From: Paenibacillus xylanilyticus | GTDB lineage: Bacteria; Bacillota; Bacilli; Paenibacillales; Paenibacillaceae | DNA length: 64,000 nucleotides | NCBI RefSeq assembly: GCF_013359935.1 | Contig: NZ_JABMCB010000177.1 | Location: 1 to 64,000, forward strand | Reading direction: 5' to 3' | Part shown: positions 9,073-18,211 of the stretch, in pieces | How positions within the stretch are numbered: the stretch's first letter is position 1 | How the letters are laid out: every line of letters starts with the position of its first letter | The notes under the pieces: generated by a model | What the model saw: only the letters and a program-made list of their open reading frames with translations | What the model was told of the DNA's origin: nothing | Database searches by the model: none | Made by a program: the position numbers and the translations under genes

Positions 9073-9888
9073 TTAACTGGTTACTTTGCCAGCGACAGCA
9101 ATCTGTTTTTTGGCAGGTGATTTGGTGTCTTTAATAAACGATTGCAATGTTTTTGACGTAATATAATACGTTTTCCCACCATATACAAAGGTCATCATTC
9201 CAATGACCCGGTTATTCTGGTCCAGAACTGGGCCACCCGAATTGCCTTGCGCCATAGCTTTTACAATACTGCCAATACCTTTTTTGCCCGGGACATCCGA
9301 AGCTTGGTTGCTATAGACCCTGCTTTTGGCAATGGTATTGTATGTTGAAGGAAATTCTTCGTCAAGCAGCACGAGATCTCCGGCAGGATTTTTGGGGAAT
9401 CCGATCGTATACACGATCTGGTTATCCCTCGCTGTTGTGAAAGTGACCGGCTCCGCATCCATTTCCTTTTCCAGCTTCAGTAAAGCCATATCTGTTACTG
9501 GGTCGGTCTTGATTATTTTCGCCTTAATGGGGCGATCCAAATGACCAGGGCTCGCTACGGTTAACGTTCCTTCATCTCCATCCGGCATTTCAGCAAACTC
9601 CTGAACTACATGATAGTTGGTAAGGACTTCATCCTTGGAGATCAATATCGAGGTTCCCACATCATAGTAAACCATATCCGGTTCATCCTGCTTGACCAGA
9701 CGAACGTTTACAACAGGAAATGAATCGGCTGTGTCCGCCAGCTGTGCACGCAGCTGCTTGTCAAAATAACCTGTAAAATGAATCGTATTGACCGATTGAG
9801 CGGCCGCCATCCCCTGTCCAGCAAGCAAAGAAACAGCAATTAAACCTGACATGCCCAAGCGGAGCACTTGTCTCCATCTTTTCTGCAT
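9073..9888 (-). CDS. Secreted trypsin-like serine protease
   Basis: 271 residues with a signal peptide (hydrophobic 13-30, AAAQS cleavage region) and a chymotrypsin-fold domain. The catalytic triad is readable: His93 in TNYHVV, Asp133 in DPVTDMALL, Ser217 in QGNSGGP. No PDZ domain follows, unlike HtrA/DegP; the protein ends soon after the fold. It lies between rluB and spmB, adjacent genes in B. subtilis, so it is an insertion relative to that order, and its own terminator suggests separate transcription. Substrate unknown; a V8-like or YyxA-like processing role is possible. Confidence 0.88.
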   Translation of the reverse strand: MQKRWRQVLRLGMSGLIAVSLLAGQGMAAAQSVNTIHFTGYFDKQLRAQLADTADSFPVVNVRLVKQDEPDMVYYDVGTSILISKDEVLTNYHVVQEFAEMPDGDEGTLTVASPGHLDRPIKAKIIKTDPVTDMALLKLEKEMDAEPVTFTTARDNQIVYTIGFPKNPAGDLVLLDEEFPSTYNTIAKSRVYSNQASDVPGKKGIGSIVKAMAQGNSGGPVLDQNNRVIGMMTFVYGGKTYYITSKTLQSFIKDTKSPAKKQIAVAGKVTS

Positions 9889-9954
9889 TTCTCACTCTCC
9901 TCCTCCGATATCATTCTAGCATATCTAGTATATCGGAAGGAGAATCGTGATCTT

Positions 9955-10488
9955 TTAACCAAAAACAATCAAACAAATAGCCAGAGCAGCAACAAAACCA
10001 ACCAAATCGGAAAACAGACCGACCTTGAGCGCATAACGACCATTTCGTATGCCAACTGCTCCAAAATATACGGTCAGGACATATAAGGTCGTATCCGTAC
10101 TGCCCTGAATCGTGGAAGCCATACGTCCAATCATGGAGTCCGGACCGTATGTTTTAATCAGATCCGTTGTAAAAGCAAGCGAACCCGTCCCGGTTAACGG
10201 ACGTAAAATGCCGAGTGGCAGCACTTCTCCTGGAACTCCCATCCAGGATACCAGTGGAGCAAACAAACTGATCACATAATCCAATGCACCTGAAGCTCGG
10301 AAAACACTGATCGCAACCATCATGCCTACCAGATGAGGAATAATGCTGATCGCCGTGGAGAATCCATCTTTTGCTCCGTCAACAAAGGATTCGTAGACCG
10401 GGACTTTTTTGGTAAACGCATATAATGGAACGAACGCGATAATAACCGGAATGGCCCAGACAGAGATCCAGTTGATGAAGGTTAACAC
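9955..10488 (-). CDS. spmB: Spore maturation protein SpmB
   Basis: Integral membrane protein with a nucleoside-transporter-gate (Gate) domain, needed with SpmA for full spore core dehydration and heat resistance. 177 residues, hydrophobic throughout, with the family segment GAKDGFSTAISIIPHLVGMM near 38 and RPLTGTGS near 115. It starts 7 bp after the spmA stop, so the two are co-transcribed. Confidence 0.95.
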   Translation of the reverse strand: MLTFINWISVWAIPVIIAFVPLYAFTKKVPVYESFVDGAKDGFSTAISIIPHLVGMMVAISVFRASGALDYVISLFAPLVSWMGVPGEVLPLGILRPLTGTGSLAFTTDLIKTYGPDSMIGRMASTIQGSTDTTLYVLTVYFGAVGIRNGRYALKVGLFSDLVGFVAALAICLIVFG

Positions 10489-10495
10489 GATGGAC

Positions 10496-11122
10496 TCATC
10501 CTTTCATGCTGGGATTACCGCTTTTCACAACACGTGGCGGTCTATTTAAAGTCCTGTTCCTATACCATCGATCGGCCATAATCGCAGCAAGTGTGGCAAT
10601 AATCGTTGCCATAAGAGTTGTGCCCACAATCTCAGTGGCGTTGGCAGAATGGTAGTTCAAACGAATAGCAATGAGCGTGGTCGGGATGATAGTTATACTT
10701 GCCGTATTCAGAGCGAGAAGCGTGCACATCGCAGGAGATGCGGTTTGTTTATCCGGGTTAAGCTCCTGCAGCTGCTGCATCGCCTTGATTCCCATGGGAG
10801 TGGCAGCATTGCCGAGACCAAGCAGATTTGCACTCATGTTGGACAGGATATAACCCATGGCCGGATGATTCCGAGGCACATCAGGGAACAGAAAGGCAAC
10901 CACCGGACCCAGCAGCTTTGCTATTTTGCCAAGTAACCCTGCATCCTCTGCCATTTTCATCATTCCCATCCAGAACACAAGCACACTGATGAGTCCAAAA
11001 CATACCGTTACGCCCGTTGCTGCACCGTCAAAAGCAGCCTGGGTTACGACTTCAATATTGCCCTTTGCAGCTGCGAATCCAAACCCGACAACGATCATCA
11101 TAAGCCAGATTACGTTAATCAT
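10496..11122 (-). CDS. spmA: Spore maturation protein SpmA
   Basis: Companion of SpmB in the spore membrane, also a Gate-domain protein. 208 residues with the conserved stretch ANLLGLGNAATPMGIKAM (about 115-132) and LNTASITIIPTT. GGAGGAGG precedes the ATG. It lies directly downstream of dacB, forming the dacB-spmA-spmB unit known from B. subtilis, where the operon is controlled by sigma-E in the mother cell. Confidence 0.95.
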   Translation of the reverse strand: MINVIWLMMIVVGFGFAAAKGNIEVVTQAAFDGAATGVTVCFGLISVLVFWMGMMKMAEDAGLLGKIAKLLGPVVAFLFPDVPRNHPAMGYILSNMSANLLGLGNAATPMGIKAMQQLQELNPDKQTASPAMCTLLALNTASITIIPTTLIAIRLNYHSANATEIVGTTLMATIIATLAAIMADRWYRNRTLNRPPRVVKSGNPSMKG

Positions 11123-11199
11123 GACGTCAAACCTCCTCCGGAAGCACGGCTTGCCATCAAGTTACAAGATGATGATATACCGCTCATGCTCCCTGTTGA

Positions 11200-12390
11200 T
11201 TATGGAGATAACAAATGACCTAAAACCTCGCGCCATGCTGCTGCCCATGTTGAAATTTCACCAATACCACCAATGGCAGCGTCTTCTGTCTTCGGCTCAG
11301 GAGGGATATAGCTCCCTTTGCGGTATACCGGAATGGAGCCGATAAATTGACCTTCTAGCTGCATATCAATACGCCCGGCCAAGCCAAAGGAAGGGTCCAT
11401 TTGCTCGTCTTCCGTATCGCTTCCCACCTCGTTTCGATTGCTCGTCAATACCAGCTTTTTGGTCACGGAAGCCTTCTCACTTTCCGCAAGTGGATAAGTA
11501 AACCCTCTTCCAGTCACCACGTCCATGTTAGCCACAGGCTGCTCCTTCTTCGCGACCTCCACCAAAGGGAAATTCTCAAAGCCAAAATCAAGCATACGTG
11601 CATGATCATTCCAATCGTTTCCATCATTCAATGTAACGGCAGCTAGCTGTTGTCCATTGCGGGTAGCGGAACTAACCAGACACCTGAATGCCTTTTTGGT
11701 ATATCCGGTCTTCACCCCGTCCGCTCCCTCATACAGACGCAGCATCTTATTTTTGTTGTGCCAGGAATACTCCCAACTCTCATTCGGATTTGGAGCAGAT
11801 TTGTTTTCTGTAGCAACGATGCGTTTAAACACCGGATTGTGCAGCGCATAAGCTGTAAGACGAGCCAGGTCGTTGGCCGTGGAATAGTGACCCTCTGCAT
11901 CGAGACCATGCGGATTCATAAAATGCGAATGGGTAAGTCCAATTTCCTCAGCCTTTTTGTTCATCAACAGTACAAATCCTTCTTCTGAACCACCAACATG
12001 CTCAGCGATGGCCGAAGCAGCATCGTTTCCTGATCTCAGCATTAACCCGTATAACATGTTTTCCAGGGTCATCTCTTCACCCAATTTGAGGTACAGGGAT
12101 GATCCTTCCTTGGCAAACGCCGATGAAGTTACTTTCACTTTGTCGTCAAGTTTCCCTTGTTCAATCGCTACAATTGCCGTCATAATTTTAGTCAAACTGG
12201 CAATACGCAGTTCCTTATCCCCGTCTTTGCTGTACAGGATTCGTCCAGATGTCACATCAATGAGAGCAGCACTTTGTGCATGAGTTGATGGTCCAGCGAT
12301 CGTTCCTCTTGCTTCTACAACCTGCAAGGAAGGCAGAAGAAGCAGGGGTACAAGCAAACAAATCATTACTACTTTGGTTAACATTCGCAT
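11200..12390 (-). CDS. dacB: D-alanyl-D-alanine carboxypeptidase DacB (sporulation PBP5*)
   Basis: Serine DD-carboxypeptidase (peptidase S11) that trims pentapeptide side chains and sets cross-linking of spore cortex. A signal peptide is followed by the SLTK tetrad, SGN and KTG motifs of penicillin-binding proteins. I start at the ATG at 12388-12390 (MRMLTKV), 9 bases after GGAGG; an upstream in-frame GTG contains that site. The genomic link to spmA-spmB supports DacB rather than the paralogue DacF encoded at 31489-32664. Confidence 0.93.
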   Translation of the reverse strand: MRMLTKVVMICLLVPLLLLPSLQVVEARGTIAGPSTHAQSAALIDVTSGRILYSKDGDKELRIASLTKIMTAIVAIEQGKLDDKVKVTSSAFAKEGSSLYLKLGEEMTLENMLYGLMLRSGNDAASAIAEHVGGSEEGFVLLMNKKAEEIGLTHSHFMNPHGLDAEGHYSTANDLARLTAYALHNPVFKRIVATENKSAPNPNESWEYSWHNKNKMLRLYEGADGVKTGYTKKAFRCLVSSATRNGQQLAAVTLNDGNDWNDHARMLDFGFENFPLVEVAKKEQPVANMDVVTGRGFTYPLAESEKASVTKKLVLTSNRNEVGSDTEDEQMDPSFGLAGRIDMQLEGQFIGSIPVYRKGSYIPPEPKTEDAAIGGIGEISTWAAAWREVLGHLLSP

Positions 12391-12473
12391 CGATTCATTC
12401 CTCCGGGTCACTTGGAATCTTGTACTAGCTTATGTTTGGACAACCTAAAGTATGTCCATCCGTCAAAAACAGC

Positions 12474-12507
12474 AAAAATCCCTTTCACAAACGTGCTGTG
12501 ATAAGGG
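12474..12507 (-). terminator. Terminator after ytfJ
   Basis: On the minus strand CCCTTATCACA and TGTGAAAGGG pair around a short loop and ATTTTTG follows. It lies 18 bp beyond the ytfJ stop and separates it from the dacB operon. Confidence 0.75.
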
Positions 12508-12525
12508 ATCCAGGTTAAACTCAGT

Positions 12526-13017
12526 TTAGCTGTAAGTGGTATGATCCGGTGTATGGTGCACTTCGGTCCCATTCGATTGTGTAGCATTACGCTGGAACAT
12601 GCCCTGAATTCGATCAAGAACATAAGGTGTGGAATCAATGAGTTTCTCAAACAGATGAGTAGAGTTATCCAGTGGTACGATATGCACGCCTTGTTTTCCA
12701 ACAACAAGGAAAGCAATAGGACGAATGGATACACCACCGCCACTGCCCCCACCAAAAGGAGAAGCAACGTTTGCGGAATGAGCACTCTCTGTTTTTGCTC
12801 CTGTAACGGACCCGGAACCAACCTCTTTGCTTTTTCCATCATTCACATGGAAATCACTGCCTCCAGCGGCAAATCCGAACCCAACTTTACTGATTGGCAG
12901 AATGACGGTTCCATCAGGTGTTTCAACCGGATCGCCAACAATGGTATTAACATCCACCATGGCCTTGATATTCTCCATTGCGGTTTCCATTAAGCCTTGA
13001 ATTGGATGATCTGACAT
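12526..13017 (-). CDS. ytfJ: GerW-family sporulation protein YtfJ
   Basis: Small spore protein of the YtfJ/GerW family, a sigma-F-controlled gene in Bacillus. About 163 residues; typical features are the N-terminal HPIQGLMETAMENIKAMVDVN region, TVILPISKVGFGFAAGG (about 45-60) and a central glycine/serine tract GGGSGGG. The start at 13017 (MSDHPIQ) follows GGAGG by 8 bases; an ATG 21 bp upstream lacks such a site. Paired with the DUF2953 gene upstream, as ytfJ-ytfI are in B. subtilis. Confidence 0.92.
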   Translation of the reverse strand: MSDHPIQGLMETAMENIKAMVDVNTIVGDPVETPDGTVILPISKVGFGFAAGGSDFHVNDGKSKEVGSGSVTGAKTESAHSANVASPFGGGSGGGVSIRPIAFLVVGKQGVHIVPLDNSTHLFEKLIDSTPYVLDRIQGMFQRNATQSNGTEVHHTPDHTTYS

Positions 13018-13208
13018 TTGAATTCCCTCCAGTTTCAATTTGAACTAGGTTTGATCTAACCATATCATCCCCAAACCTGCACAGACTATGTAAGTCCGAG
13101 AGCAGAACAACAAAGGAAACAGCACCCAGTACTCATGATTGCAAATCACCTGGCGAATCAGCACAACAGCAGCCACTCACAAATAATGCTTACTGACCTT
13201 TCACATCA

Positions 13209-13943
13209 TTATCCGTTTTGTCCCTTTAGTTTTTGTTTATGTTTGCGCCGTTGTTCCCGTAAAACTCTCAGCCACACCCGCCATCCACCTTCTACTTCCA
13301 GAACCCGTGTCATTAGCCTCAAACCCGCCAACATAACCGCCGTAATACGAATCTTCATTCTGCAATCCAGTTCCGTTTGAAACTCCATCTCATCTTCCCA
13401 AACAGGAATTACTTCAAGCATGGGTGTACGCTTAAACCGGATCTGATACGACAAAAATCCGATAATAATGGACTTGATACTCCACACCCAGCCTGTGAGA
13501 ATCGCTGTATAAGCTGCATCTCCGATGCCTATTCGTGTGGACCAGGACAACTGGGTCATATGTACACGGCTTAGCGTTTGTTGCATCCAAATTTTGAGCG
13601 CATCCGTAGCCCTCATCATGATTTTTACTTCTTTTGCCCACTTTTGGACTTTACGTTTGTTGATACGCTCATGCCCTTCTGCTCCTCCATGCGTATAATT
13701 CACATGCTGTTCAGTTTTCACCAGAAAACCTTCTTTCATGTTGCGAAAGACGATGCTGGGTATTTCATAGTTAATTCGAACAATTCCATAGAGGAGACGA
13801 ACGTTGATCCGGGCGTAATCATCGCTTTTATGTTTACGGAACGTAAAATGCACATGAACATTCGAGATGAGAACAGCGGCAATCAGCAGTGCGGCAAACA
13901 AGCCGATTCCTCCAAGCCAAATCCACACAGGCCTTACCTCCAA
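13209..13943 (-). CDS. ytfI: DUF2953 membrane-anchored protein (YtfI-like)
   Basis: 244 residues with one N-terminal transmembrane helix (about 9-28), then an amphipathic region with HFTFRKHKSDD and a C-terminal domain ending in a basic tail (RRKHKQKLKGQ). The family is of unknown function and occurs next to ytfJ in endospore formers, so a sporulation role is likely by association only. About 190 bp separate it from ytfJ, and I see no terminator between them. Confidence 0.85.
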   Translation of the reverse strand: MEVRPVWIWLGGIGLFAALLIAAVLISNVHVHFTFRKHKSDDYARINVRLLYGIVRINYEIPSIVFRNMKEGFLVKTEQHVNYTHGGAEGHERINKRKVQKWAKEVKIMMRATDALKIWMQQTLSRVHMTQLSWSTRIGIGDAAYTAILTGWVWSIKSIIIGFLSYQIRFKRTPMLEVIPVWEDEMEFQTELDCRMKIRITAVMLAGLRLMTRVLEVEGGWRVWLRVLREQRRKHKQKLKGQNG

Positions 13944-14061
13944 GCCCTCGATTCTTTACAAGTCTAGTATGGCACTCTATATAGGAAAAAATTCACGGGT
14001 GACCTGAAAATCCCATTCTCGAAGACCCATTTTCCAGGTTATTTCAAGATTCAAGGATACA

Positions 14062-14096
14062 AAAAAAACCGGTTCCCTATAAAGGTACCAGTTTTT
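14062..14096 (-). terminator. Terminator after scpB
   Basis: On the minus strand AACTGGTACC and GGGAACCGGTT form a hairpin with loop TTTATA and are followed by seven T. It lies 26 bp beyond the scpB stop. Confidence 0.8.
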
Positions 14097-14122
14097 CAGT
14101 GTTCAATGGTTGCCATCCAATT

Positions 14123-14788
14123 TTAAGAGTCCGGTTTCTCGTCATAAACCTCATGGTTGTTCTCACCATTTTCATCATCAACATCGTTCTCGTCGGTGCT
14201 TCCCGAATCCAACTGTTGACCGTCCAGCTTGTTAAACAGCATTTGAGTCTCTTCTTCCAGATTCTCAGAATCCTCAAACAAGCCTGGTTCCGGAAGGTCT
14301 TTAAGTGAAGATAGACCGAAATAATCCAGAAACGACTTGGTTGTTCCATATAGAATAGGTCGTCCAATTGCCTCCGCTCGTCCGACTTCCTCGATCAGAT
14401 CCTTGTTGACCAATGTATGGATGGCCCGTTCGGATTTTACACCACGAATCTCCTCGATCTCTACACGAGTAATAGGCTGGCGATAAGCAACGATGGCCAG
14501 TGTCTCAAGTGCAGCCTGAGATAGTGAGGTCCGTGCAGGAGAGTAAGCCAGTTTTTCAAAATACGCAGCATGCTCGGGTAACGTTCCTAATTGGACCACT
14601 CCCGCAATCTTGAGGATTTGAACGCCTCTCCCCTGGTTCACGAAGTCAGCGATCATTTCCTCCACCGCATCTGATACCAGTTCTACCCGCTGATCCACGA
14701 TCTCGGCGATTTGTTTAATGCTCAGACCTTCCTCTCCGGACAAAAAGAGCAGCCCCTCAATAATCGACTTCAATTTCGGAAAATCCAT
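14123..14788 (-). CDS. scpB: Segregation and condensation protein B
   Basis: Winged-helix dimer that binds ScpA and SMC to form bacterial condensin, needed for chromosome compaction and segregation. 221 residues with the signature ETLAIVAYRQPITRVEIEEI (about 98-117) and an acidic C-terminal tail. I start at the ATG at 14786-14788 (MDFPKLK), four bases after AAGGA. It overlaps the end of scpA by 32 bp, a coupled pair. Confidence 0.95.
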   Translation of the reverse strand: MDFPKLKSIIEGLLFLSGEEGLSIKQIAEIVDQRVELVSDAVEEMIADFVNQGRGVQILKIAGVVQLGTLPEHAAYFEKLAYSPARTSLSQAALETLAIVAYRQPITRVEIEEIRGVKSERAIHTLVNKDLIEEVGRAEAIGRPILYGTTKSFLDYFGLSSLKDLPEPGLFEDSENLEEETQMLFNKLDGQQLDSGSTDENDVDDENGENNHEVYDEKPDS

Positions 14789-15557
14789 GATTCCTTGCTT
14801 CCCCTCTCCACTCCATAACGATATCCTCAAACATCCGCTCCTGATAACAGACAATCTGTTTCATCTTCATCAGCTCCAGTACTGCCAGAAAAGTTACAAC
14901 AATCTCATGCCGGTAAATCTGATCATCCAGCAGTTTGGAAAACAACAACCTTCCTCCAGGCCCCATACTCTCCAAAGCCCCAACGACATCGCGTATACGA
15001 TCTTTCACTGAGATCTCATCCCGCTGGATTCGAGTAACCGTCGTACGCTTCTCCGCCTTGCGCAGGGCCTTCTGAAAAGCGGCAATCAGATCGGAAGTAT
15101 GCAAACCTTCTACCGGATTCGATTGGGTTTCGACAGGCATATACGGTCTCAGATCCTCTGGCTCTTTGGAGAAAATAAGGCTCCGTTCCCATTCACGCTC
15201 ATGCAGATGACGGGCAATTCCCTTATATTTGCGATATTCTATCAGACGTGCAATCAGCTCCGCACGTGGATCATAATCTTCTTCTTCCATATAATCATAA
15301 TCCTCAAAGTCTTCAATCACCGGTGGTTTGGGCAGTAAAAGTTTGCTCTTGATGGACAGAAGCGTTGCTGCCATTACCAAAAATTCGCTTGTAATATCCA
15401 GCTCCAGTTCCTGCATCGAATGCAGATACGCCATATATTGATCGGTAATATCGCTGATGGGAATATCCTGGATATGAATTTCTGCCTTATCGATCAGATG
15501 AAGCAGCAGATCCAAAGGCCCTTCAAAAGTTTCCAGTTTATATGTAACTACCGTCAC
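14757..15557 (-). CDS. scpA: Segregation and condensation protein A
   Basis: Kleisin subunit of bacterial condensin, bridging the SMC head domains. 266 residues from a GTG start (15555-15557) that follows GGGAGG by 9 bases. The N-terminal SMC-neck-binding region FEGPLDLLLHLIDK and the C-terminal winged helix (FLAVLELMKMKQI) match the family. Two overlapping cysteine-poor acidic stretches (EDFEDYDYMEEEDYD) lie near residue 95. Confidence 0.95.
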   Translation of the reverse strand: MTVVTYKLETFEGPLDLLLHLIDKAEIHIQDIPISDITDQYMAYLHSMQELELDITSEFLVMAATLLSIKSKLLLPKPPVIEDFEDYDYMEEEDYDPRAELIARLIEYRKYKGIARHLHEREWERSLIFSKEPEDLRPYMPVETQSNPVEGLHTSDLIAAFQKALRKAEKRTTVTRIQRDEISVKDRIRDVVGALESMGPGGRLLFSKLLDDQIYRHEIVVTFLAVLELMKMKQIVCYQERMFEDIVMEWRGEARNHGFSEIEVDY

Positions 15558-15579
15558 TAGACGAATCCTCCCGCCAGAA

Positions 15580-15646
15580 AAATACAAAACCCCGCTAAGC
15601 CGCCGAATCCGGTCTCCCGATTTCGTCTGCGCAAAGCAGGGCACTA
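15580..15646 (-). terminator. Possible terminator after ribH
   Basis: On the minus strand CCCTGCT and AGCGGGG can pair over a long GC-rich interior and are followed by TTTTGTATTTTT. It lies just beyond ribH and ahead of the scpA ribosome site. Fold is imperfect. Confidence 0.4.
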
Positions 15647-15659
15647 CATTAAATAAGCA

Positions 15660-16127
15660 CTATTTTAGCTGTTTCGTCAAGTTCGCCATTTCAATTGCAG
15701 CCGTGGCAGCATCCCAGCCTTTGTTACCAGCCTTCGTACCAGCACGTTCAATCGCCTGTTCGATATTCTCTGTTGTAACCAGACCAAAGATGGTCGGCAC
15801 TCCCGTTTTGAGGTTAATTGCAGCAACACCTTTTGCCATTTCGTTGCACACATAATCATAATGAGTTGTTGAACCACGAATAACGGTTCCAAGTGTAATG
15901 ACAGCGTCATATTTGCCGCTCTCCGCCATTTTCTGCGCGATTAAAGGGATTTCGAATGCTCCTGGAACCCAAGCCACATCCACTTCACTATCCTGTACTC
16001 CGTGACGTTTGAAAGCATCCAAGGCCCCGCTAAGCAATTTGCTCGTGATGAATTCGTTAAACCGTCCTACAACCACTCCATATTTTAAACCTTCCGATAC
16101 CAAATGTCCTTCAAAAAAGTTCGGCAT
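15660..16127 (-). CDS. ribH: 6,7-dimethyl-8-ribityllumazine synthase
   Basis: Condenses 5-amino-6-ribitylaminouracil with 3,4-dihydroxy-2-butanone 4-phosphate to lumazine, the penultimate riboflavin step. 155 residues, typical. Conserved WVPGAFEIP (about 53-61), [14 protein letters not shown] (about 79-92) with the catalytic His, and GLVTTEN. Start at the ATG at 16125-16127 behind AAGGAGAT. Last gene of the rib operon; B. subtilis has ribT next, absent here. Confidence 0.97.
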   Translation of the reverse strand: MPNFFEGHLVSEGLKYGVVVGRFNEFITSKLLSGALDAFKRHGVQDSEVDVAWVPGAFEIPLIAQKMAESGKYDAVITLGTVIRGSTTHYDYVCNEMAKGVAAINLKTGVPTIFGLVTTENIEQAIERAGTKAGNKGWDAATAAIEMANLTKQLK

Positions 16128-16213
16128 GCAAGTCATCTCCTTAAAGTAAAATGTAATGTTTATTAACCGATTATTGAGCATCCATTTTTCCATAAATTAC
16201 ATGAAATGAATGA

Positions 16214-17452
16214 CTAGTTTTTCTCTTCGTTTTGTTCGATATCATCGAACTTCAGCATATGCCCAAGCTTCGCCTGCTTGGTATGCAGGTAAAGTGTATT
16301 ATCCTCGTTCTCTTCCATTTGGATGGGAACACGTTCCACCACTTCAAGACCATAGCCTTCAAGACCTTTGATTTTGCGGGGATTGTTCGTTAACAAACGA
16401 ATTTGGCGAACACCGAGATCCTTCAAAATCTGTGCACCTATGCCGTAATCCCGCAGATCAGCGGCAAACCCCAGTTTCAGGTTAGCATCAACGGTATCCA
16501 GACCCTCTTCCTGCAGCTTATAAGCTTTGAGTTTGTTGATCAGTCCGATGCCGCGGCCTTCCTGTCTCATGTAGAGCAGCACACCATTGCCTTCCTCATG
16601 AATCTGTTTGAGTGCTGCATCAAATTGCGGCCCACAATCGCAGCGGTGTGAATGGAATACATCGCCTGTGAGACATTCGGAGTGAACGCGGACCAAGACA
16701 GGCTTGGAAGAGTCAATTTTACCCTTGACCAACGCCACATGCTCTTTGTTGTCTACTGCATTCGTATACGCCACAGCCTGAAATTCACCAAAATCTGTCG
16801 GCATGCGAACAGCTACTTCACGTTGAACCAGCTGCTCCTTCTCATTACGGTAACGAATCATGTCCTGTATGCTGATCAACTTTAGATCATGCTTGCGCGC
16901 GATCTCCTGCAAATCAGGAAGTCTGGCCATAGTTCCATCTTCCTTGATAACCTCACAGATCACGCCTGCGGGATAGGAACCGCACATAATGGCGAGATCA
17001 ACAGCGGCTTCCGTATGTCCGGCACGACGGAGCACTCCGCCGTCTTTTGCAATTAACGGGAACATGTGACCCGGCTTGCGGAAATCACTACCCTTGGCTT
17101 CCGGATCAATTAGACCTTTCACCGTAATGGAGCGTTCATGTGCAGAAATGCCTGTCGTGGTATCCTTATGATCCACAGAAACAGTGAACGCCGTCCCGTG
17201 AAAATCGGTATTTTGCTGAACCATCGGTTTCAGATTGAGCTCATCAGCACGCTGCTGTGTAATGGGAACACACACCAAGCCTCTGCCCTCGGTAATCATG
17301 AAGTTGATCACTTCAGGCGTAGCCTTCTCGGCCAGTGCAATAAAGTCCCCTTCATTCTCCCGGTCCTCATCGTCCACAACGATAACGGGTTTTCCGCGCA
17401 TCAAATCGTAAATGGCTTCCTCTATGGGATCAAGTATGGATTGATCTGACAT
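16214..17452 (-). CDS. ribBA: Bifunctional 3,4-DHBP synthase / GTP cyclohydrolase II
   Basis: Fusion enzyme supplying both riboflavin precursors. Residues 1 to about 205 are DHBP synthase ([11 protein letters not shown], and the HTEAAVDLA loop). The rest is GTP cyclohydrolase II with zinc cysteines in [17 protein letters not shown] (about 258-274) and the active-site QEGRGIGL. 412 residues, normal for Firmicutes RibBA. AGGGGAACTT precedes the ATG. B. subtilis calls the same fusion ribA. Confidence 0.97.
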   Translation of the reverse strand: MSDQSILDPIEEAIYDLMRGKPVIVVDDEDRENEGDFIALAEKATPEVINFMITEGRGLVCVPITQQRADELNLKPMVQQNTDFHGTAFTVSVDHKDTTTGISAHERSITVKGLIDPEAKGSDFRKPGHMFPLIAKDGGVLRRAGHTEAAVDLAIMCGSYPAGVICEVIKEDGTMARLPDLQEIARKHDLKLISIQDMIRYRNEKEQLVQREVAVRMPTDFGEFQAVAYTNAVDNKEHVALVKGKIDSSKPVLVRVHSECLTGDVFHSHRCDCGPQFDAALKQIHEEGNGVLLYMRQEGRGIGLINKLKAYKLQEEGLDTVDANLKLGFAADLRDYGIGAQILKDLGVRQIRLLTNNPRKIKGLEGYGLEVVERVPIQMEENEDNTLYLHTKQAKLGHMLKFDDIEQNEEKN

Positions 17453-17495
17453 AAGTTCCCCTCCAGTTGTCTCTCTATAAAATGTACACCTTCAT

Positions 17496-18164
17496 TTATG
17501 CAAAGCCGTGGTTGGCCAGAAATTCCTCACTAATGCTTTTGGGTTTGCCTCCACCGGTTTCCGGATGTCCTTTGCCGTACTGGAGCAGATGATCCACATA
17601 TTTCCCCAAAATATCACATTCAATATTAATGGTATCGCCCGGCTTTTTCACTTGAAGTACAGTCTCCCCAATGGTATGAGGAATAATCGATACGGTAAAC
17701 GAGGTTTGTGTCGTCTGCACCACAGTTAAACTAATACCATCCAGTGTTACCGACCCTTTGGGAATCAAGTATTTAAACATCTGATGGTCGTCCGGTTTAA
17801 TCTCAAATACAACAGCGTTCTGATCACGTGTGATACTGCCGATCACTCCCGTGCCATCCACGTGCCCTTGCACGATGTGTCCGCCAAAACGGCCGCCTGA
17901 CTGCATGGCCCGCTCCAGATTCACTTTGCTCCCGGATTGCAGCTGGCTGAGATTAGTATGCCGGTAGGTTTCAGGCATGACATCTGCAGTGAATCCTCCA
18001 CCTTCCAAAGTCGTTGCCGTTAGGCAAACTCCGTTCACAGACACGCTGTCGCCTATCTTCAAATCATCCATGATGGCGGAAGCTCCGATGTTCAGGACCA
18101 TTGCTTCGCCTTTTCGACCAATACGCCGAATCTGACCGACTTCTTCCACCAAACCGGTAAACAT
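17496..18164 (-). CDS. ribE: Riboflavin synthase
   Basis: Dismutates two lumazine molecules to riboflavin. 222 residues with two homologous lumazine-binding halves, each with a version of MFTGLVEE/GQIRRI and the GDSVSVNGVCLT / GSVTLDGISLTV motif. The N-terminal MFTGLVEEVG is diagnostic. A GGAGG site precedes the ATG; spacing to ribBA is 43 bp within the operon. Confidence 0.97.
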   Translation of the reverse strand: MFTGLVEEVGQIRRIGRKGEAMVLNIGASAIMDDLKIGDSVSVNGVCLTATTLEGGGFTADVMPETYRHTNLSQLQSGSKVNLERAMQSGGRFGGHIVQGHVDGTGVIGSITRDQNAVVFEIKPDDHQMFKYLIPKGSVTLDGISLTVVQTTQTSFTVSIIPHTIGETVLQVKKPGDTINIECDILGKYVDHLLQYGKGHPETGGGKPKSISEEFLANHGFA

Positions 18165-18211
18165 GCTGCCGCCTCCTTATTCTCGTTTCTCTTCTTGCAA
18201 TTTCATTTCCG

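Noticed and set aside
14757..14788. 32-bp overlap of scpA/scpB, equal to the resD/resE overlap
   Set aside because: The equal length seems to be coincidence; both are ordinary coupled gene pairs.
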